Of a stretch of DNA of 54,139 bases, positions 9,601 to 17,239 are shown in pieces (the first letter of the stretch is position 1; each line of letters begins with the position of its first letter). Where the stretch lies: positions 1 to 54,139 of the forward strand of contig CANSPM010000027.1 of NCBI GenBank assembly GCA_947648875.1, in the 5' to 3' direction. The stretch is from an uncultured Lachnospiraceae bacterium. GTDB lineage: Bacteria > Bacillota > Clostridia > Lachnospirales > Lachnospiraceae. The notes beneath the pieces are model-generated. The model searched no databases. It was not told the origin of the DNA and was given only the letters and a program-made list of their open reading frames with translations. The translations under genes and the position numbers were made by a program.

Positions 9601-10816
9601 CGCCATGGGAGGCGGCGGTATCTCCATACAGGTGCGTGGCCGGGAATTGGATATGCTGCGGCAGATCGCAGGGGAAGTGGCGGCTATCGTGGAGTCCGTG
9701 GAGGGCACCAGTCAGGTGTCAGACGGAATGGCTGAGAGCGGTGAGGAACTGCGGATCACCGTGGATAAGGACAAAGCGGTGCAGTATGGACTGACCGTGG
9801 CCCAGGTATTCGCGCAGATTGCGCCCAAACTGGCGGATTCCAGCAATGCTACCACCCTGGCGGCGGCAGATAAAGACTATGTGGTCTATGTATCCAATGG
9901 CGGCGACACACAGCTGACAAGAGCCATGATGGCGGATCTGCCCATCAAGGGGACGGATGAGGAAGGCAAAGAGGTGGAGATTCCTCTGTCAAAGATTGCC
10001 GGGCTGTCTTCGTCTGTGTCTTTAAGTTCCATCAGCCGTGTGGACCAGAACCGCTATATCGAGGTATCCGCCGCCATAGCCGACGGATACAATGTGGGGC
10101 AGGTGTCATCTAAAGTGGAGGATCGTCTGGCGGATTATTCCGTGCCGGAGGGCTACAGCCTGGTATTTTCCGGTGAAAATGAGATGATTAACGATGCCAT
10201 CAGCCAGGTGCTTTTGATGCTGCTGCTCGCTGTTGTATTCATGTATCTGATTATGGTGGCTCAGTTCCAGTCTCTGCTGCTGCCCTTCATCATCATGTTT
10301 ACGATTCCGCTGGCCTTTACAGGCGGTCTGCTGGGACTGTTTATCAGCGGCAGCGAGATCAGCGTCATAGCGCTGATCGGGTTTGTCATGCTGGCGGGTA
10401 TTATCGTCAATAACGGTATTGTGCTGATCGACTATATGAATCAACTGCGGGAACAGGGCATGGAGAAACGGCAGGCAATCCTGACGGCTGGCCGTACCAG
10501 GCTGCGGCCCGTGCTGATGACGGCGCTGACCACGATCCTGGCGTTGTCCACCATGGTTTTATCGGACGATATGGGCTCGGAGATGGCAAAGCCCATGGCA
10601 GTCACCACCATCGGCGGCCTGCTGTATGGCACATTGCTCACTCTGGTGGTGGTTCCCTGTATCTATGATATTTTTATAAGGGAAAGAAAGGGTTCGGATG
10701 CGCCTGTCAAGCCCGGAGAGCGGGTAAAAAAGAGAAAAACGAAAAAGACCGGCAAGAGGGGAAAGACGGAGAAGAAGGTAGAGACAAAGCAGGGGGAGAA
10801 GACGGGGGGAGATTGA
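6653..10816 (+). CDS. RND-superfamily (AcrB/SwrC-like) efflux transporter
   Basis: A 1387-residue inner-membrane pump, probably proton-driven, exporting drugs or amphiphiles. ATG 6653 follows AAAGGA (6638-6643); the frame is open further upstream through the promoter, so the earlier GTG is rejected. Topology is that of HAE-type RND proteins: a first TM segment (residues ~10-30), a large extracytoplasmic domain, a six-TM block with GIGMLVDNSIVVIENI, then the same plan repeated with GIIVNNGIVLIDYM. Compared with AcrB it carries two heptad-like coiled-coil stretches in the first outer loop (residues ~200-285 and ~465-515, e.g. EEQLDAAREQLTEGEKQLEE), common in Gram-positive RND proteins that lack an outer-membrane partner. 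A Lys/Arg-rich tail ends it. Substrate is not determinable. Confidence 0.92.
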   Translation: MISIFSVKKPYTVLVGVVLAIVLGVVSFTRMTTDLLPNISLPYVIVMTTYVGASPETVEMVVTKPVESSMATVSNIESISSVSSENYSMVILEFAQSADMNAVSLEIRENLDQIKSYWDDSVGNPIIMKLNPDMLPVMMVAVGVEDMEYAQVSEYVTDVLMPEVESLEGVASASAVGLLEESVHVIIRQEKVDALNRQVYAAIDDKMRDAEEELAKGREELENGQQELVDGKKEIGDGLREINSGKKELQEGKDELNRTQEETAAKLAETKTQLLTAKTSLESTKMTLTTNLATARGLQSGIEEINKIQDNTNSYIKEYDRLTGGFSVSGSDTDIDDETRGQIHQLKERFFASDIVKKMDSNEQAAAMLADLRELDWSDPDHFQTVYVNLGLITAAVNTQLMSQRGNLEQSMNAITNGMGLSAFESMVNRTMGTIDENLGKVNSGLIEVEKGELTAAVEFANATSQINLGEYQMELAQAQLDAAREQIKAGEEQLDAAREQLTEGEKQLEEARQEAYDSADMTEILTVDMIKNLLTAQNFSMPGGYVTEEGIDYLVRVGDKPTTLEELKVLPLMDLHMDGVPVITLEDVADVFFTDNMEEIYTNVNGSPGCMLSIQKQTGYSTGAVSDLLLKRFSDMMNADTDLHVITLMDQGIYIDLVMDSIVSNILMGGLLAILILLVFLKDLRPTMVVAFSIPISLVTAVVCMYFSGVTLNIISLSGLALGIGMLVDNSIVVIENIYRMRGEGKSILEAAMEGSREVTGSIIASTLTTVCVFAPIVFTEGITRQLFVDMGLTIAYSLLASLIIALTVVPAMASKMLTKTKEQKEGRFFGAMSGGYVKVLGGALQCKSLVLVLALAMLVISFALAWTNGTAFMSDMDSTQMTVNVRLSEDATLEETSALTDTVVERILELEDITDVGAMASTSSLAMLTGGGNSSTYSTDIYVVAREDKKRGNEEIAQEILDKTADLEAEITVDTSSMDMSAMGGGGISIQVRGRELDMLRQIAGEVAAIVESVEGTSQVSDGMAESGEELRITVDKDKAVQYGLTVAQVFAQIAPKLADSSNATTLAAADKDYVVYVSNGGDTQLTRAMMADLPIKGTDEEGKEVEIPLSKIAGLSSSVSLSSISRVDQNRYIEVSAAIADGYNVGQVSSKVEDRLADYSVPEGYSLVFSGENEMINDAISQVLLMLLLAVVFMYLIMVAQFQSLLLPFIIMFTIPLAFTGGLLGLFISGSEISVIALIGFVMLAGIIVNNGIVLIDYMNQLREQGMEKRQAILTAGRTRLRPVLMTALTTILALSTMVLSDDMGSEMAKPMAVTTIGGLLYGTLLTLVVVPCIYDIFIRERKGSDAPVKPGERVKKRKTKKTGKRGKTEKKVETKQGEKTGGD

Positions 10817-10849
10817 GCCCTTCCGAATTTCCGGCTATAGGAGTATGGG

Positions 10850-11479
10850 ATGAGTAGGATAACAGGATTTGAATCGAAAGAGCAGATCCCGGACAAGGTA
10901 TTACAGCTTTATCGGGGCGTAATGGAACTTATTCTTGAGGGGGCGGATATCCGCACCCTCAAGGTGTCGGACATCACCAGCAAGGCGGGTATTGGCAAGG
11001 GGACGGCCTACGACTATTTTGATACCCGTGAGGAGATTATTGTCAGCGCGATTCTGCATGTGATGGTCTGCATACAGGAGGAGGTGGAGGCGGAACTGTG
11101 CAGACGAACCGGTTTTTTTGACCAGATGGAGTATCTGTTGGAGGTGTTGGAGGAAAAAATGGCGGAGAGGGAATGCTTTCTGAGCTTTATTCATCTTCTG
11201 ACGGACACATCCATCTGCGGTTTAAAACTGCAGGAGCGGATCAGGGAGGAGGGGCAGGAAAACTATACATTGGTGACCATGCTGCTCAATATGATCCGGG
11301 AAGGCATGGAGAGAGGGGAACTGCGGAGGGACCTGCCCATAGGATATCTCTGTTACGCGGTGAGTTCGCAGATTGTCTGTTTCATGGCAAGCGTCAGTTT
11401 TCCCGATATAGGTCAAATTACGGCAGCGGAATTGAAGCCCTATATTCTCAGTCAGATGCGGGAGAGTTACGGTCGTTAG
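10850..11479 (+). CDS. TetR/AcrR-family transcriptional regulator
   Basis: 209 residues. The N-terminal HTH is recognisable around residues 35-60 (TLKVSDITSKAGIGKGTAYD, then YFDTREEIIVSA); the C-terminal ligand domain is unassigned. It begins 33 bases after the RND pump stop on the same strand, so it is probably co-transcribed and feeds back on the pump promoter and its palindrome at 6590-6603. The ATG at 10850 has AGGAG 6 bases upstream. Confidence 0.88.
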   Translation: MSRITGFESKEQIPDKVLQLYRGVMELILEGADIRTLKVSDITSKAGIGKGTAYDYFDTREEIIVSAILHVMVCIQEEVEAELCRRTGFFDQMEYLLEVLEEKMAERECFLSFIHLLTDTSICGLKLQERIREEGQENYTLVTMLLNMIREGMERGELRRDLPIGYLCYAVSSQIVCFMASVSFPDIGQITAAELKPYILSQMRESYGR

Positions 11480-11481
11480 AC

Positions 11482-11510
11482 TTGAAAAACATTTTATGTT
11501 GTGCTATAAT
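11482..11510 (+). promoter_or_regulatory. Promoter of the small protein at 11567
   Basis: TTGAAA (11482-11487), a 17-bp spacer, TATAAT (11505-11510). It starts directly after the TetR gene stop. Confidence 0.7.
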
Positions 11511-11566
11511 CCTATCAGCCCTACATGGGTTGGGGCGGCAATTGCGGATATGTGGGGATGGGACAG

Positions 11567-11863
11567 ATGCAGCAGACATTGTATAGTATGGTAAAAGTAA
11601 ACAACGAGATAGAATTGTGCGAGGTAGGCGATCCTGAATGTAAGCAGGCCATTGAGCGGGAATTGCTACAGAACAGGATATCCTATTTTATCAGATGGAA
11701 CAAGGGCGGCATCTTCCGGCTGGGCCGGAAGAAGGGCTATTGCATTTTCTGTGTCAACGACAACGCGGCTGCCGAGGCGGAGGCAGTGATTAATACCCTG
11801 TGCGAGCAGCAGGGATTCCGGGTGCGTTTCCTGCTCCGAAGGACCAAAAACAAGTATTTTTAG
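11567..11863 (+). CDS. Small conserved-looking protein of unknown function
   Basis: 98 residues from ATG 11567; ATGs at 11525, 11558 and 11588 are also in frame. The promoter at 11482 puts the transcript start near 11517, which makes 11525 unlikely. The sequence is soluble, mixed alpha/beta, with FIRWNKGGIFRLGRK, YCIFCVNDNAAAEAEAVI and a basic end (LRRTKNKYF). The fold order resembles short DUF2007-like (putative signal-transducing) proteins, but I cannot assign it. It has its own promoter and a tRNA gene follows. Confidence 0.6.
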   Translation: MQQTLYSMVKVNNEIELCEVGDPECKQAIERELLQNRISYFIRWNKGGIFRLGRKKGYCIFCVNDNAAAEAEAVINTLCEQQGFRVRFLLRRTKNKYF

Positions 11864-11911
11864 TCCGGATTGGATAGTAGAAAACTGTATTAAAAATTTC
11901 TTCAATTTATG

Positions 11912-11940
11912 TTGACAAATGCAGTTTATTCTGATAGAAT
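11912..11940 (+). promoter_or_regulatory. Promoter of tRNA-Thr
   Basis: TTGACA (11912-11917), a 17-bp spacer, TAGAAT (11935-11940), 31 bases before the tRNA. Confidence 0.75.
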
Positions 11941-11971
11941 AGCTTTTGTGGTTGAGAGATCGTCACAACCT

Positions 11972-12044
11972 GCTGCTGTGGCTCAGTCGGTAGAGCGTCG
12001 CATTGGTAGTGCGGAGGTCACGGGTCCGATTCCCGTCAGCAGCT
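11972..12044 (+). tRNA. tRNA-Thr (anticodon GGT)
   Basis: Complete cloverleaf: acceptor GCTGCTG pairs with CAGCAGC, D-stem GCTC/GAGC, anticodon stem TCGCA/TGCGG with loop TTGGTAG (anticodon GGT), T-arm ACGGG-TCCGATT-CCCGT, discriminator T. The 3' CCA is not encoded. Confidence 0.96.
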
Positions 12045-12059
12045 TAGTTTAAAGTAGCG

Positions 12060-12090
12060 GAAACCCTGATTGAATCAGGGTTTCTTTTTT
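12060..12090 (+). terminator. Terminator after tRNA-Thr
   Basis: GAAACCCTGATT pairs with AATCAGGGTTTC, followed by six T. Confidence 0.88.
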
Positions 12091-12277
12091 GCTCTAAGAG
12101 ACCTGTAGATCCTACTTATTTTTCTTCTGATAGTTTCATATTCTCCAGTGCATATTCACAGGCCTGAATCACAAAAGGCCCTTTTCGGAAAAGAGTTCTC
12201 AATACTTGGCCCCAATTTCTCCAAATTATTCAGCATCGCAAGACACACAATTTTGAGAAAGGAAGAGGCGCGCCAAA

Positions 12278-12496
12278 TCATTTCAGACCCGTAGATCCAG
12301 GTGTTTCGACATCGTAATATTTCATAATTAAATATTTGAAATAGTTTTCTGGACTCCAATTTTTCTTTAAGTAAAGATAGTTTTTAACAGTATTATAGAT
12401 GCGGCTCACGTTCCAAAGGACAGTATATATAGAGAATACAACAATAAGAATAAGAAATATCCAACTTAGCAATTCTTGTATAAAATTTGATGCCAT
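12278..12496 (-). CDS. Small single-pass membrane protein, unknown
   Basis: 72 residues from the ATG at 12496, chosen because AAGGAG lies 9 bases upstream on this strand. One strong TM segment (LLSWIFLILIVVFSIYTVLW) near the N-terminus is followed by a polar, Tyr/Lys-rich tail (YNTVKNYLYLKKNW). No family is recognised. It sits in a gene-poor stretch with decayed coding remnants on either side and is more AT-rich than its neighbours. Confidence 0.55.
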   Translation of the reverse strand: MASNFIQELLSWIFLILIVVFSIYTVLWNVSRIYNTVKNYLYLKKNWSPENYFKYLIMKYYDVETPGSTGLK

Positions 12497-12645
12497 TATG
12501 CTTTTCTCCTTATGGGGATATCCTATATTATACCCTAATGAAAGTTTATTATACATTCTCAATAAGTAAGCGCCAACTGTACGAGTAGTCTTGCGTTTTT
12601 TTTCAAAGGCATGTCAGGGAGCAAAGCAATGGAGTAATTTGCAAA

Positions 12646-12721
12646 GATGATTCAATACCGGAATGTGGACTTAAAGGAATATTGGGTGGTTGACCACGCC
12701 AGAGAACAGAATATGGCCTGA
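12646..12721 (+). pseudogene. Remnant of a Uma2-family (DUF820) endonuclease-like protein
   Basis: A short in-frame stretch reads YRNVDLKEYWVVDHAREQN, close to the diagnostic Uma2 core (GVREYWIVDP). It ends in a stop after about 25 codons, and no start, RBS or other conserved part is found. I interpret it as a decayed gene fragment. The whole 12497-12771 gap holds nothing else I can support. Confidence 0.4.
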
Positions 12722-12771
12722 ATCAGGATAGTCAAGGGAGATACTTTTTTATTTGAAAAGGCCCGGCTATG

Positions 12772-13281
12772 TCAGGCGGAAGGGTCCTTAAAAATAGCGG
12801 CATCAGGAGCGTGTTGGGTGAACAGTACAAAGCATATAAAGAGAACGCATATCAGGACACATAATAAGAACGTATAGCGCGCTGTGTTACAGGACAGGAT
12901 CAGTTTACAGGAGAGCCGGAAGGCCATAACGGTACTCAAAACAAATGTACCGATATCCAGAATCAGCAAATTCTTCCCCAAAACGCCGGTATAGGCATAA
13001 TACAAAAGCGGAATCAGGAAGGTGCCGGTCAGAATGCCGGAGAACAGCCCTGAGGCGGTGCACGGGTATTTATGCCCGCGTTTGAAAATCATAACAAGGG
13101 AATACGCGAGCATTGGGAAGAACAGCAGCTTCATATGCTCCCATATAGATTCATTGACGGGCGTAAACAGGCCGACGATAGGGTTTTGGCCCGTCCAGTC
13201 ATATACAAAATGTGAAAGAGAACCGGTAATCAGCACAAAGATAACACCCGGGATATACGGTTTCAAACATTTACGCTTCAT
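12772..13281 (-). CDS. DUF6512-like integral membrane protein
   Basis: 169 residues from the ATG at 13281, directly after a strong AGGAGGTG (13288-13295 on this strand); longer in-frame starts lack one. Five to six TM helices: PGVIFVLITGSLSHFVYDWT, a PVNESIWEHMKLLFFPML stretch, and four more hydrophobic segments. The N-terminal pattern SLSHFVYDW...GLFTPVNESIWEHMKL matches a small family of uncharacterised Firmicutes membrane proteins. No function is assigned. A structured terminator upstream separates it from the PBP gene. Confidence 0.7.
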   Translation of the reverse strand: MKRKCLKPYIPGVIFVLITGSLSHFVYDWTGQNPIVGLFTPVNESIWEHMKLLFFPMLAYSLVMIFKRGHKYPCTASGLFSGILTGTFLIPLLYYAYTGVLGKNLLILDIGTFVLSTVMAFRLSCKLILSCNTARYTFLLCVLICVLFICFVLFTQHAPDAAIFKDPSA

Positions 13282-13355
13282 AGAAAACACCTCCTGACCA
13301 TTATATGTAACAGGAGATTTTTTATGAATTGTTTTCCGCATTTATTTTATATAAT

Positions 13356-13423
13356 AAAAGCCAGACATCCGTTTCCCCCTGTTAGATTCTATGCAGACAG
13401 GTGGGCGTGATATCTGGCTTTTT
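13356..13423 (-). terminator. Terminator of the PBP gene with a nested stem
   Basis: AAAGCCAGACATC (13357-13369) pairs with GATATCTGGCTTT (one mismatch), with T-rich runs on both outer sides. The ~39-nt interior can form a second stem (CCCCTGT with ACAGGTGGG). It lies between the stop of the PBP gene and the next minus-strand gene, so it most likely ends the PBP transcript. It would also work in the plus direction. Confidence 0.6.
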
Positions 13424-13516
13424 GCGGGAATCGTTTCTGGAACATCTTCCCGCAGGAAGTCCTGTGCAGTTATATGGTCAAAAACCGGGCCTTAACCGAT
13501 GAGACCGGCTACAGAA

Positions 13517-16216
13517 TCAGCCGTCCGCACCGGGCAGCGCATCCTGCTGGAACGGAAGCGTCGGCTGTAACAACTGGTGCCTCAAGTCCAGTTCGGCTCT
13601 CTGACTGCTTAAAATAGCCTCATAGTTCGGCAGCATAAAGAAGAGGGCATTGTGCTGGCAGGTGTTCTGCACATTCGGGTTGTAGTAGGCTATAGAGCCG
13701 TCCGGTTGTACCACCTGCACGGTGGAACCGGCCTCCAGGGAAGGATCTTCCGCCGGCAGTCTGGTGGTTATGCCGGGATACTGGAAAGGACACTCCGCGC
13801 TGGCGGGCAGCTGGTCATATTCACAGATCTGACCGCTGTAATGCACATCACATACCTCTGTGGGTTCCGTTCCTGCCGCGAAATATTCCGATCCCAGAGA
13901 AGTGGCCGGGCATACGCCGGGATTGGGGGCCTTGCCGGAATCCTTACACACCGTGTACTGAATCACTCCCGTGGGGACATAGAAAGCCTGGTTGGGCAGG
14001 TCCGTGTGAATCTGTTCCATCACGCTGCGCCAGATTTTTTTGGCAATATTGGTCTCGTTGTTCTCCCCTTTTCTGCTGCTCATATGCACATTGTTGTCAT
14101 ACCCTACCCAGGTGGCGCAGGTGTAATAGGGGGTGAAGCCCGCGAACCACACGTCTACATTGCTGGAGGTGGTGCCTGTTTTGCCGGCTATGGCCATCTC
14201 CCTGCTGAAATTTGCGGAGGTGCCGGTGCCCTTGGTCACCACGTCCACCATGGCATCCGTCAACAGAAACGCGGTGGATTCCTGCAACACCCGGTGGCTG
14301 TCGTCAAAGCCGGTGTTGTCCAGGATGACCTCGCCGTCCGCGTTCTTGACCTGGGTGTAAAGTTTGGGTTCGTTATAGACGCCGCCATTGGCAATGGTGG
14401 CGTAGGCGGCAGTCAGTTCCAGGGGGGTGACGCCGTCGGTCAGGCCGCCCAGAGCGGTTGCCTGGTTTATGTCTCCCAGCACCTGATTGCCCACCACCTT
14501 GCCGGTGGTCAGAGTGCTGAACCCAAAGTTGAGCAGATAGTCGTAGGCCAGCTTGGGCGTAATCTGGGTGATTGTCTTTACCGCGATGATATTCATGGAC
14601 TGCTCGATGGCATAGCGCACGGACACAGGTCCCTTGTATGCCTCTCCGTACCAGTTCCGCACGGGGGTACCGTCCGCATAGTTAAAAGCCGCGTCAATGT
14701 ACACATTGGCCAGGGTGATGCCGCAGCTGTCAAGCGCGGGCGCATAGGAAGCCAGCACCTTAAAGGTGGACCCGGGCTGTCTCTTGGAATCGGTGGCGCG
14801 ATTGAAGGTGAGCCGCCCCTCCTTGGTTCCCCGTCCTCCCACTATGGCGCGGACATAGCCGGTTTCCTGCTCAATAATAGCCAGAGCTGTCTGGGGCTGG
14901 GGACTTAAGTGGTAGGTTTCGTCATATTCATCCCCTTCCTGTAGCAGCATGCCACGGTATTGTTCTATGGCCTCCAGGGCAGCGTCCTGAGAAGCAAATA
15001 TCAGATTGAAATTCTTGTCCACATTTTCCTTGAAGTACCGGGTCATCATCTCCTTGCTGTAGTTGTCATGGCTGCCGTCCTCATGGGTGATGGTCAGCGC
15101 GTAATCCAGCAGCCATTTTACATTGGAGGGATAATTGTCCGGGTTGGCCACGACGGCATCGGCTATGGCCTGGATCTTAGGGTCCATGGTAGTCATAATC
15201 CGCAGACCGCCGGAGTAAAGCATAAACTCTGTCTGGGTCTCATTGTAGCCTGCCGCCAGCAGATCCCTTTTGACCTGCTGCTGTACTGCGTCCACAAAAT
15301 AGGAACTGGTGGAACTGCTTTCGATATAGTCGATATTGTGGCTTTCAATGCGGTCGTATACATTGTCCGCCATGGCTTCGTCATATTCTTCCTGACTGAT
15401 AAATTCCAGTCTCAGCATATTGTCCAGACAGGTTGTCCGGCGTTTTACGTTTTGATCCGGGTGCGAGATGGGGTTGTAGCGGCTGGGGTTCTGCGTGATG
15501 GCGGCGATGACCGCGCATTCGGACAGGGTCAGTTCGCTACAGGATTTTCCGAAATACCGCTGGGCGGCTGCCTCCACCCCCAGGGTGTTCTGACCCAGAT
15601 TGATGGTATTCATATAGCGCACCAGCACCTCATCCTTGCTGAGTGTCTTGGTCAGTTCGATGGCAAGATACTGTTCCTGAAACTTACGTTTAAATTTTTT
15701 GACCCAGTTGTCCCCCTCGGAGGTCCAGCTGGTGAAAATGGTATTTTTCAGCAACTGCTGGGTGATGGTACTGGCGCCCTGCGTCTCTTCCCCCAGTGTC
15801 TTTACAAACTGGTAACCGGAACGAACCAGACTCTTGTAGTCAATGCCGTTGTGCTGATAGAAGCGTTCGTCCTCAAGAGCGACAAAAGCATGTGCCAGGT
15901 TCTCCGGAATTTTGTCCTGGGTCACTATGATCCGGTTGGAGTTGACGGCGATCAGCTCGTCCAGCTTGTTGCCCTCACAGTCATATACAAAGGTGGCGGC
16001 GCCCACAGGGGCTACATCGCCGGGGGTGATCTGAGGAGTGGAGGCCAGGATGCCCTTAAACATGCCAATGCCGGCGGAGGCCAAAATGACGCTTAAACCC
16101 ACGGCGGAGACCAGAAATAATTTCAACGCCAGCAGAGCGGCTTTTCTTCCTATTTTCGGGGTTTTGGCGTTCAGCGCCCTCTTTTTGGCACGGACGCCTT
16201 TTCTGCTATAATTCAT
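13517..16216 (-). CDS. Class A penicillin-binding protein (transglycosylase/transpeptidase)
   Basis: 899-residue bifunctional peptidoglycan synthase. The start at 16216 follows AAAGGAAG by 7 bases; an upstream in-frame ATG overlaps that RBS. Order: basic cytoplasmic tail, TM helix (~residues 25-50), GT51 transglycosylase with EDERFYQHNG (~112) and STITQQLLKN (~147), then transpeptidase with STFK (~480), SMN (~540) and KTGT (~677). The C-terminal ~100 residues are a Pro/Cys-containing extension (VCPATSLGS, AECPFQYPG). It resembles PBP1A/PonA of Clostridia and is transcribed alone. Confidence 0.95.
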   Translation of the reverse strand: MNYSRKGVRAKKRALNAKTPKIGRKAALLALKLFLVSAVGLSVILASAGIGMFKGILASTPQITPGDVAPVGAATFVYDCEGNKLDELIAVNSNRIIVTQDKIPENLAHAFVALEDERFYQHNGIDYKSLVRSGYQFVKTLGEETQGASTITQQLLKNTIFTSWTSEGDNWVKKFKRKFQEQYLAIELTKTLSKDEVLVRYMNTINLGQNTLGVEAAAQRYFGKSCSELTLSECAVIAAITQNPSRYNPISHPDQNVKRRTTCLDNMLRLEFISQEEYDEAMADNVYDRIESHNIDYIESSSTSSYFVDAVQQQVKRDLLAAGYNETQTEFMLYSGGLRIMTTMDPKIQAIADAVVANPDNYPSNVKWLLDYALTITHEDGSHDNYSKEMMTRYFKENVDKNFNLIFASQDAALEAIEQYRGMLLQEGDEYDETYHLSPQPQTALAIIEQETGYVRAIVGGRGTKEGRLTFNRATDSKRQPGSTFKVLASYAPALDSCGITLANVYIDAAFNYADGTPVRNWYGEAYKGPVSVRYAIEQSMNIIAVKTITQITPKLAYDYLLNFGFSTLTTGKVVGNQVLGDINQATALGGLTDGVTPLELTAAYATIANGGVYNEPKLYTQVKNADGEVILDNTGFDDSHRVLQESTAFLLTDAMVDVVTKGTGTSANFSREMAIAGKTGTTSSNVDVWFAGFTPYYTCATWVGYDNNVHMSSRKGENNETNIAKKIWRSVMEQIHTDLPNQAFYVPTGVIQYTVCKDSGKAPNPGVCPATSLGSEYFAAGTEPTEVCDVHYSGQICEYDQLPASAECPFQYPGITTRLPAEDPSLEAGSTVQVVQPDGSIAYYNPNVQNTCQHNALFFMLPNYEAILSSQRAELDLRHQLLQPTLPFQQDALPGADG

Positions 16217-16360
16217 AGAGAGACTTCCTTTCATCAATGGTAGGGACTGCGTAGCTTTGTCCTATCCGCATATTATACCAAATTTTTTATGGTAAATAAA
16301 GGGGGTCGGGGGGGATATTAAGAATTGTTCACAAAAATTTCTTAATTTAATCAGAAAGTA

Positions 16361-16390
16361 TTGGCTTTACAGGGGCTTTTGGGATATACT
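16361..16390 (+). promoter_or_regulatory. Promoter of the YigZ gene
   Basis: TTGGCT (16361-16366), an 18-bp spacer, TATACT (16385-16390), divergent from the PBP gene. Confidence 0.5.
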
Positions 16391-16434
16391 GTGTTAGAAG
16401 ATCGCAAAATGACGGAAGGCATGGAGGTGGGGGG

Positions 16435-17091
16435 ATGACGGCAGAGCAGAGCGCGGAGTATCGGGTGATACTTGAGGGCGGACAGGGAGAGATTGTGGAG
16501 AAGAAATCCCGTTTTATCGCTACGGTGCGCAGGGTGGAGACCGAGCAGGAGGCGACAGCTTTCATTGAGGAGATGAAGAAGAAATACTGGGATGCCAGGC
16601 ACAATTGCAGCGCTTTCGTCATCGGTGGCAGAGGAGAACTGACAAGATGCAGCGACGACGGGGAACCCGGCGGCACTGCGGGCAGGCCCATGCTGGAGGT
16701 GTTGCTGGGGGCGGGGGTCCGAAATGTGGCGGTGGTGGTAACCCGGTATTTTGGCGGTACTTTGCTGGGCACGGGCGGGCTGGTCCGGGCCTATACCCAG
16801 GCGGTGAGGGCGGGGCTTGACAACTGCGTGACAGGCGTTATGAGGCAGGGGCTGGAAATCGTTCTGCGCACGGATTATAACGGCGTCGGGAAGGTGCTCT
16901 ACATATTGGCACAGCGCGGGCTGGAACCTGTGGACAGCCAGTACGGGCAGGACGTATTGCTGACTCTTCAGATTCCTCTGGAGCAGGCCCGGCGCCTACA
17001 GGGGGAACTGGTGGAAGCCACCTGCGGCAGGATCGGATGGGAGCGCAAAAAAGAAATAAGTTTTGTTGACAAAAGCCGGACGCAATCGTAA
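16435..17091 (+). CDS. YigZ/IMPACT-family protein (UPF0029)
   Basis: 218 residues, the usual size. The N-terminal IMPACT domain is clear: IEEMKKKYWDARHNCSAFV, then SDDGEPGGTAGRPML and VVTRYFGGTLLGTGGLVRAY. A C-terminal DUF1949 (EF-G V-like) domain follows from about residue 140. These proteins are linked to translation regulation in eukaryotes; the bacterial role is unsettled. GGAGGTGGGGGG lies before ATG 16435. The promoter of mgtE overlaps the last codons. Confidence 0.9.
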   Translation: MTAEQSAEYRVILEGGQGEIVEKKSRFIATVRRVETEQEATAFIEEMKKKYWDARHNCSAFVIGGRGELTRCSDDGEPGGTAGRPMLEVLLGAGVRNVAVVVTRYFGGTLLGTGGLVRAYTQAVRAGLDNCVTGVMRQGLEIVLRTDYNGVGKVLYILAQRGLEPVDSQYGQDVLLTLQIPLEQARRLQGELVEATCGRIGWERKKEISFVDKSRTQS

Positions 17092-17094
17092 AAT
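17066..17094 (+). promoter_or_regulatory. Promoter of the uORF-mgtE transcript
   Basis: TTGACA (17066-17071), a 17-bp spacer, TAAAAT (17089-17094). Transcription should begin near 17101, leaving a leader of about 115 nt before mgtE. Confidence 0.75.
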
Positions 17095-17134
17095 AGACAG
17101 GAAAAAGCGTTTCTCGGAAAGGTGGTGGTTTTTT

Positions 17135-17239
17135 ATGAAGAGCAGTAACAGTAGTAGTGATCCCGCTCCCGGGCGAAGTTGCGGCCACATGGAAAATCAT
17201 CATAAGGAGAAATGCTATGGAGCAGTTAAAGGAATATGA
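17135..17239 (+). CDS. Possible leader peptide overlapping the mgtE start
   Basis: A 34-codon ORF begins at ATG 17135, 8 bases or so after AAAGGTGG, and ends at 17239, inside mgtE and in another frame (23-base overlap). The peptide begins MKSSNSSSDPAPGRSCG and has His/Lys/Cys in its second half. It fills nearly the whole mgtE leader. Salmonella mgtA and corA use leader peptides for Mg control, so a similar role or translational coupling is possible, but this is inference and the peptide has no homologue I recognise. Confidence 0.4.
   Translation: MKSSNSSSDPAPGRSCGHMENHHKEKCYGAVKGI

Noticed and set aside
12104..12240. Minus-strand stretch ending PFVIQACEYALENMKLSEEK, like the end of a small RHH/antitoxin-type protein
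   Set aside because: No start, RBS or DNA-binding motif; too short to name.
13652..16096. Long plus-strand ORFs opposite the PBP gene
   Set aside because: They are antisense shadows of a full-length PBP with all catalytic motifs on the minus strand; no RBS or domains.
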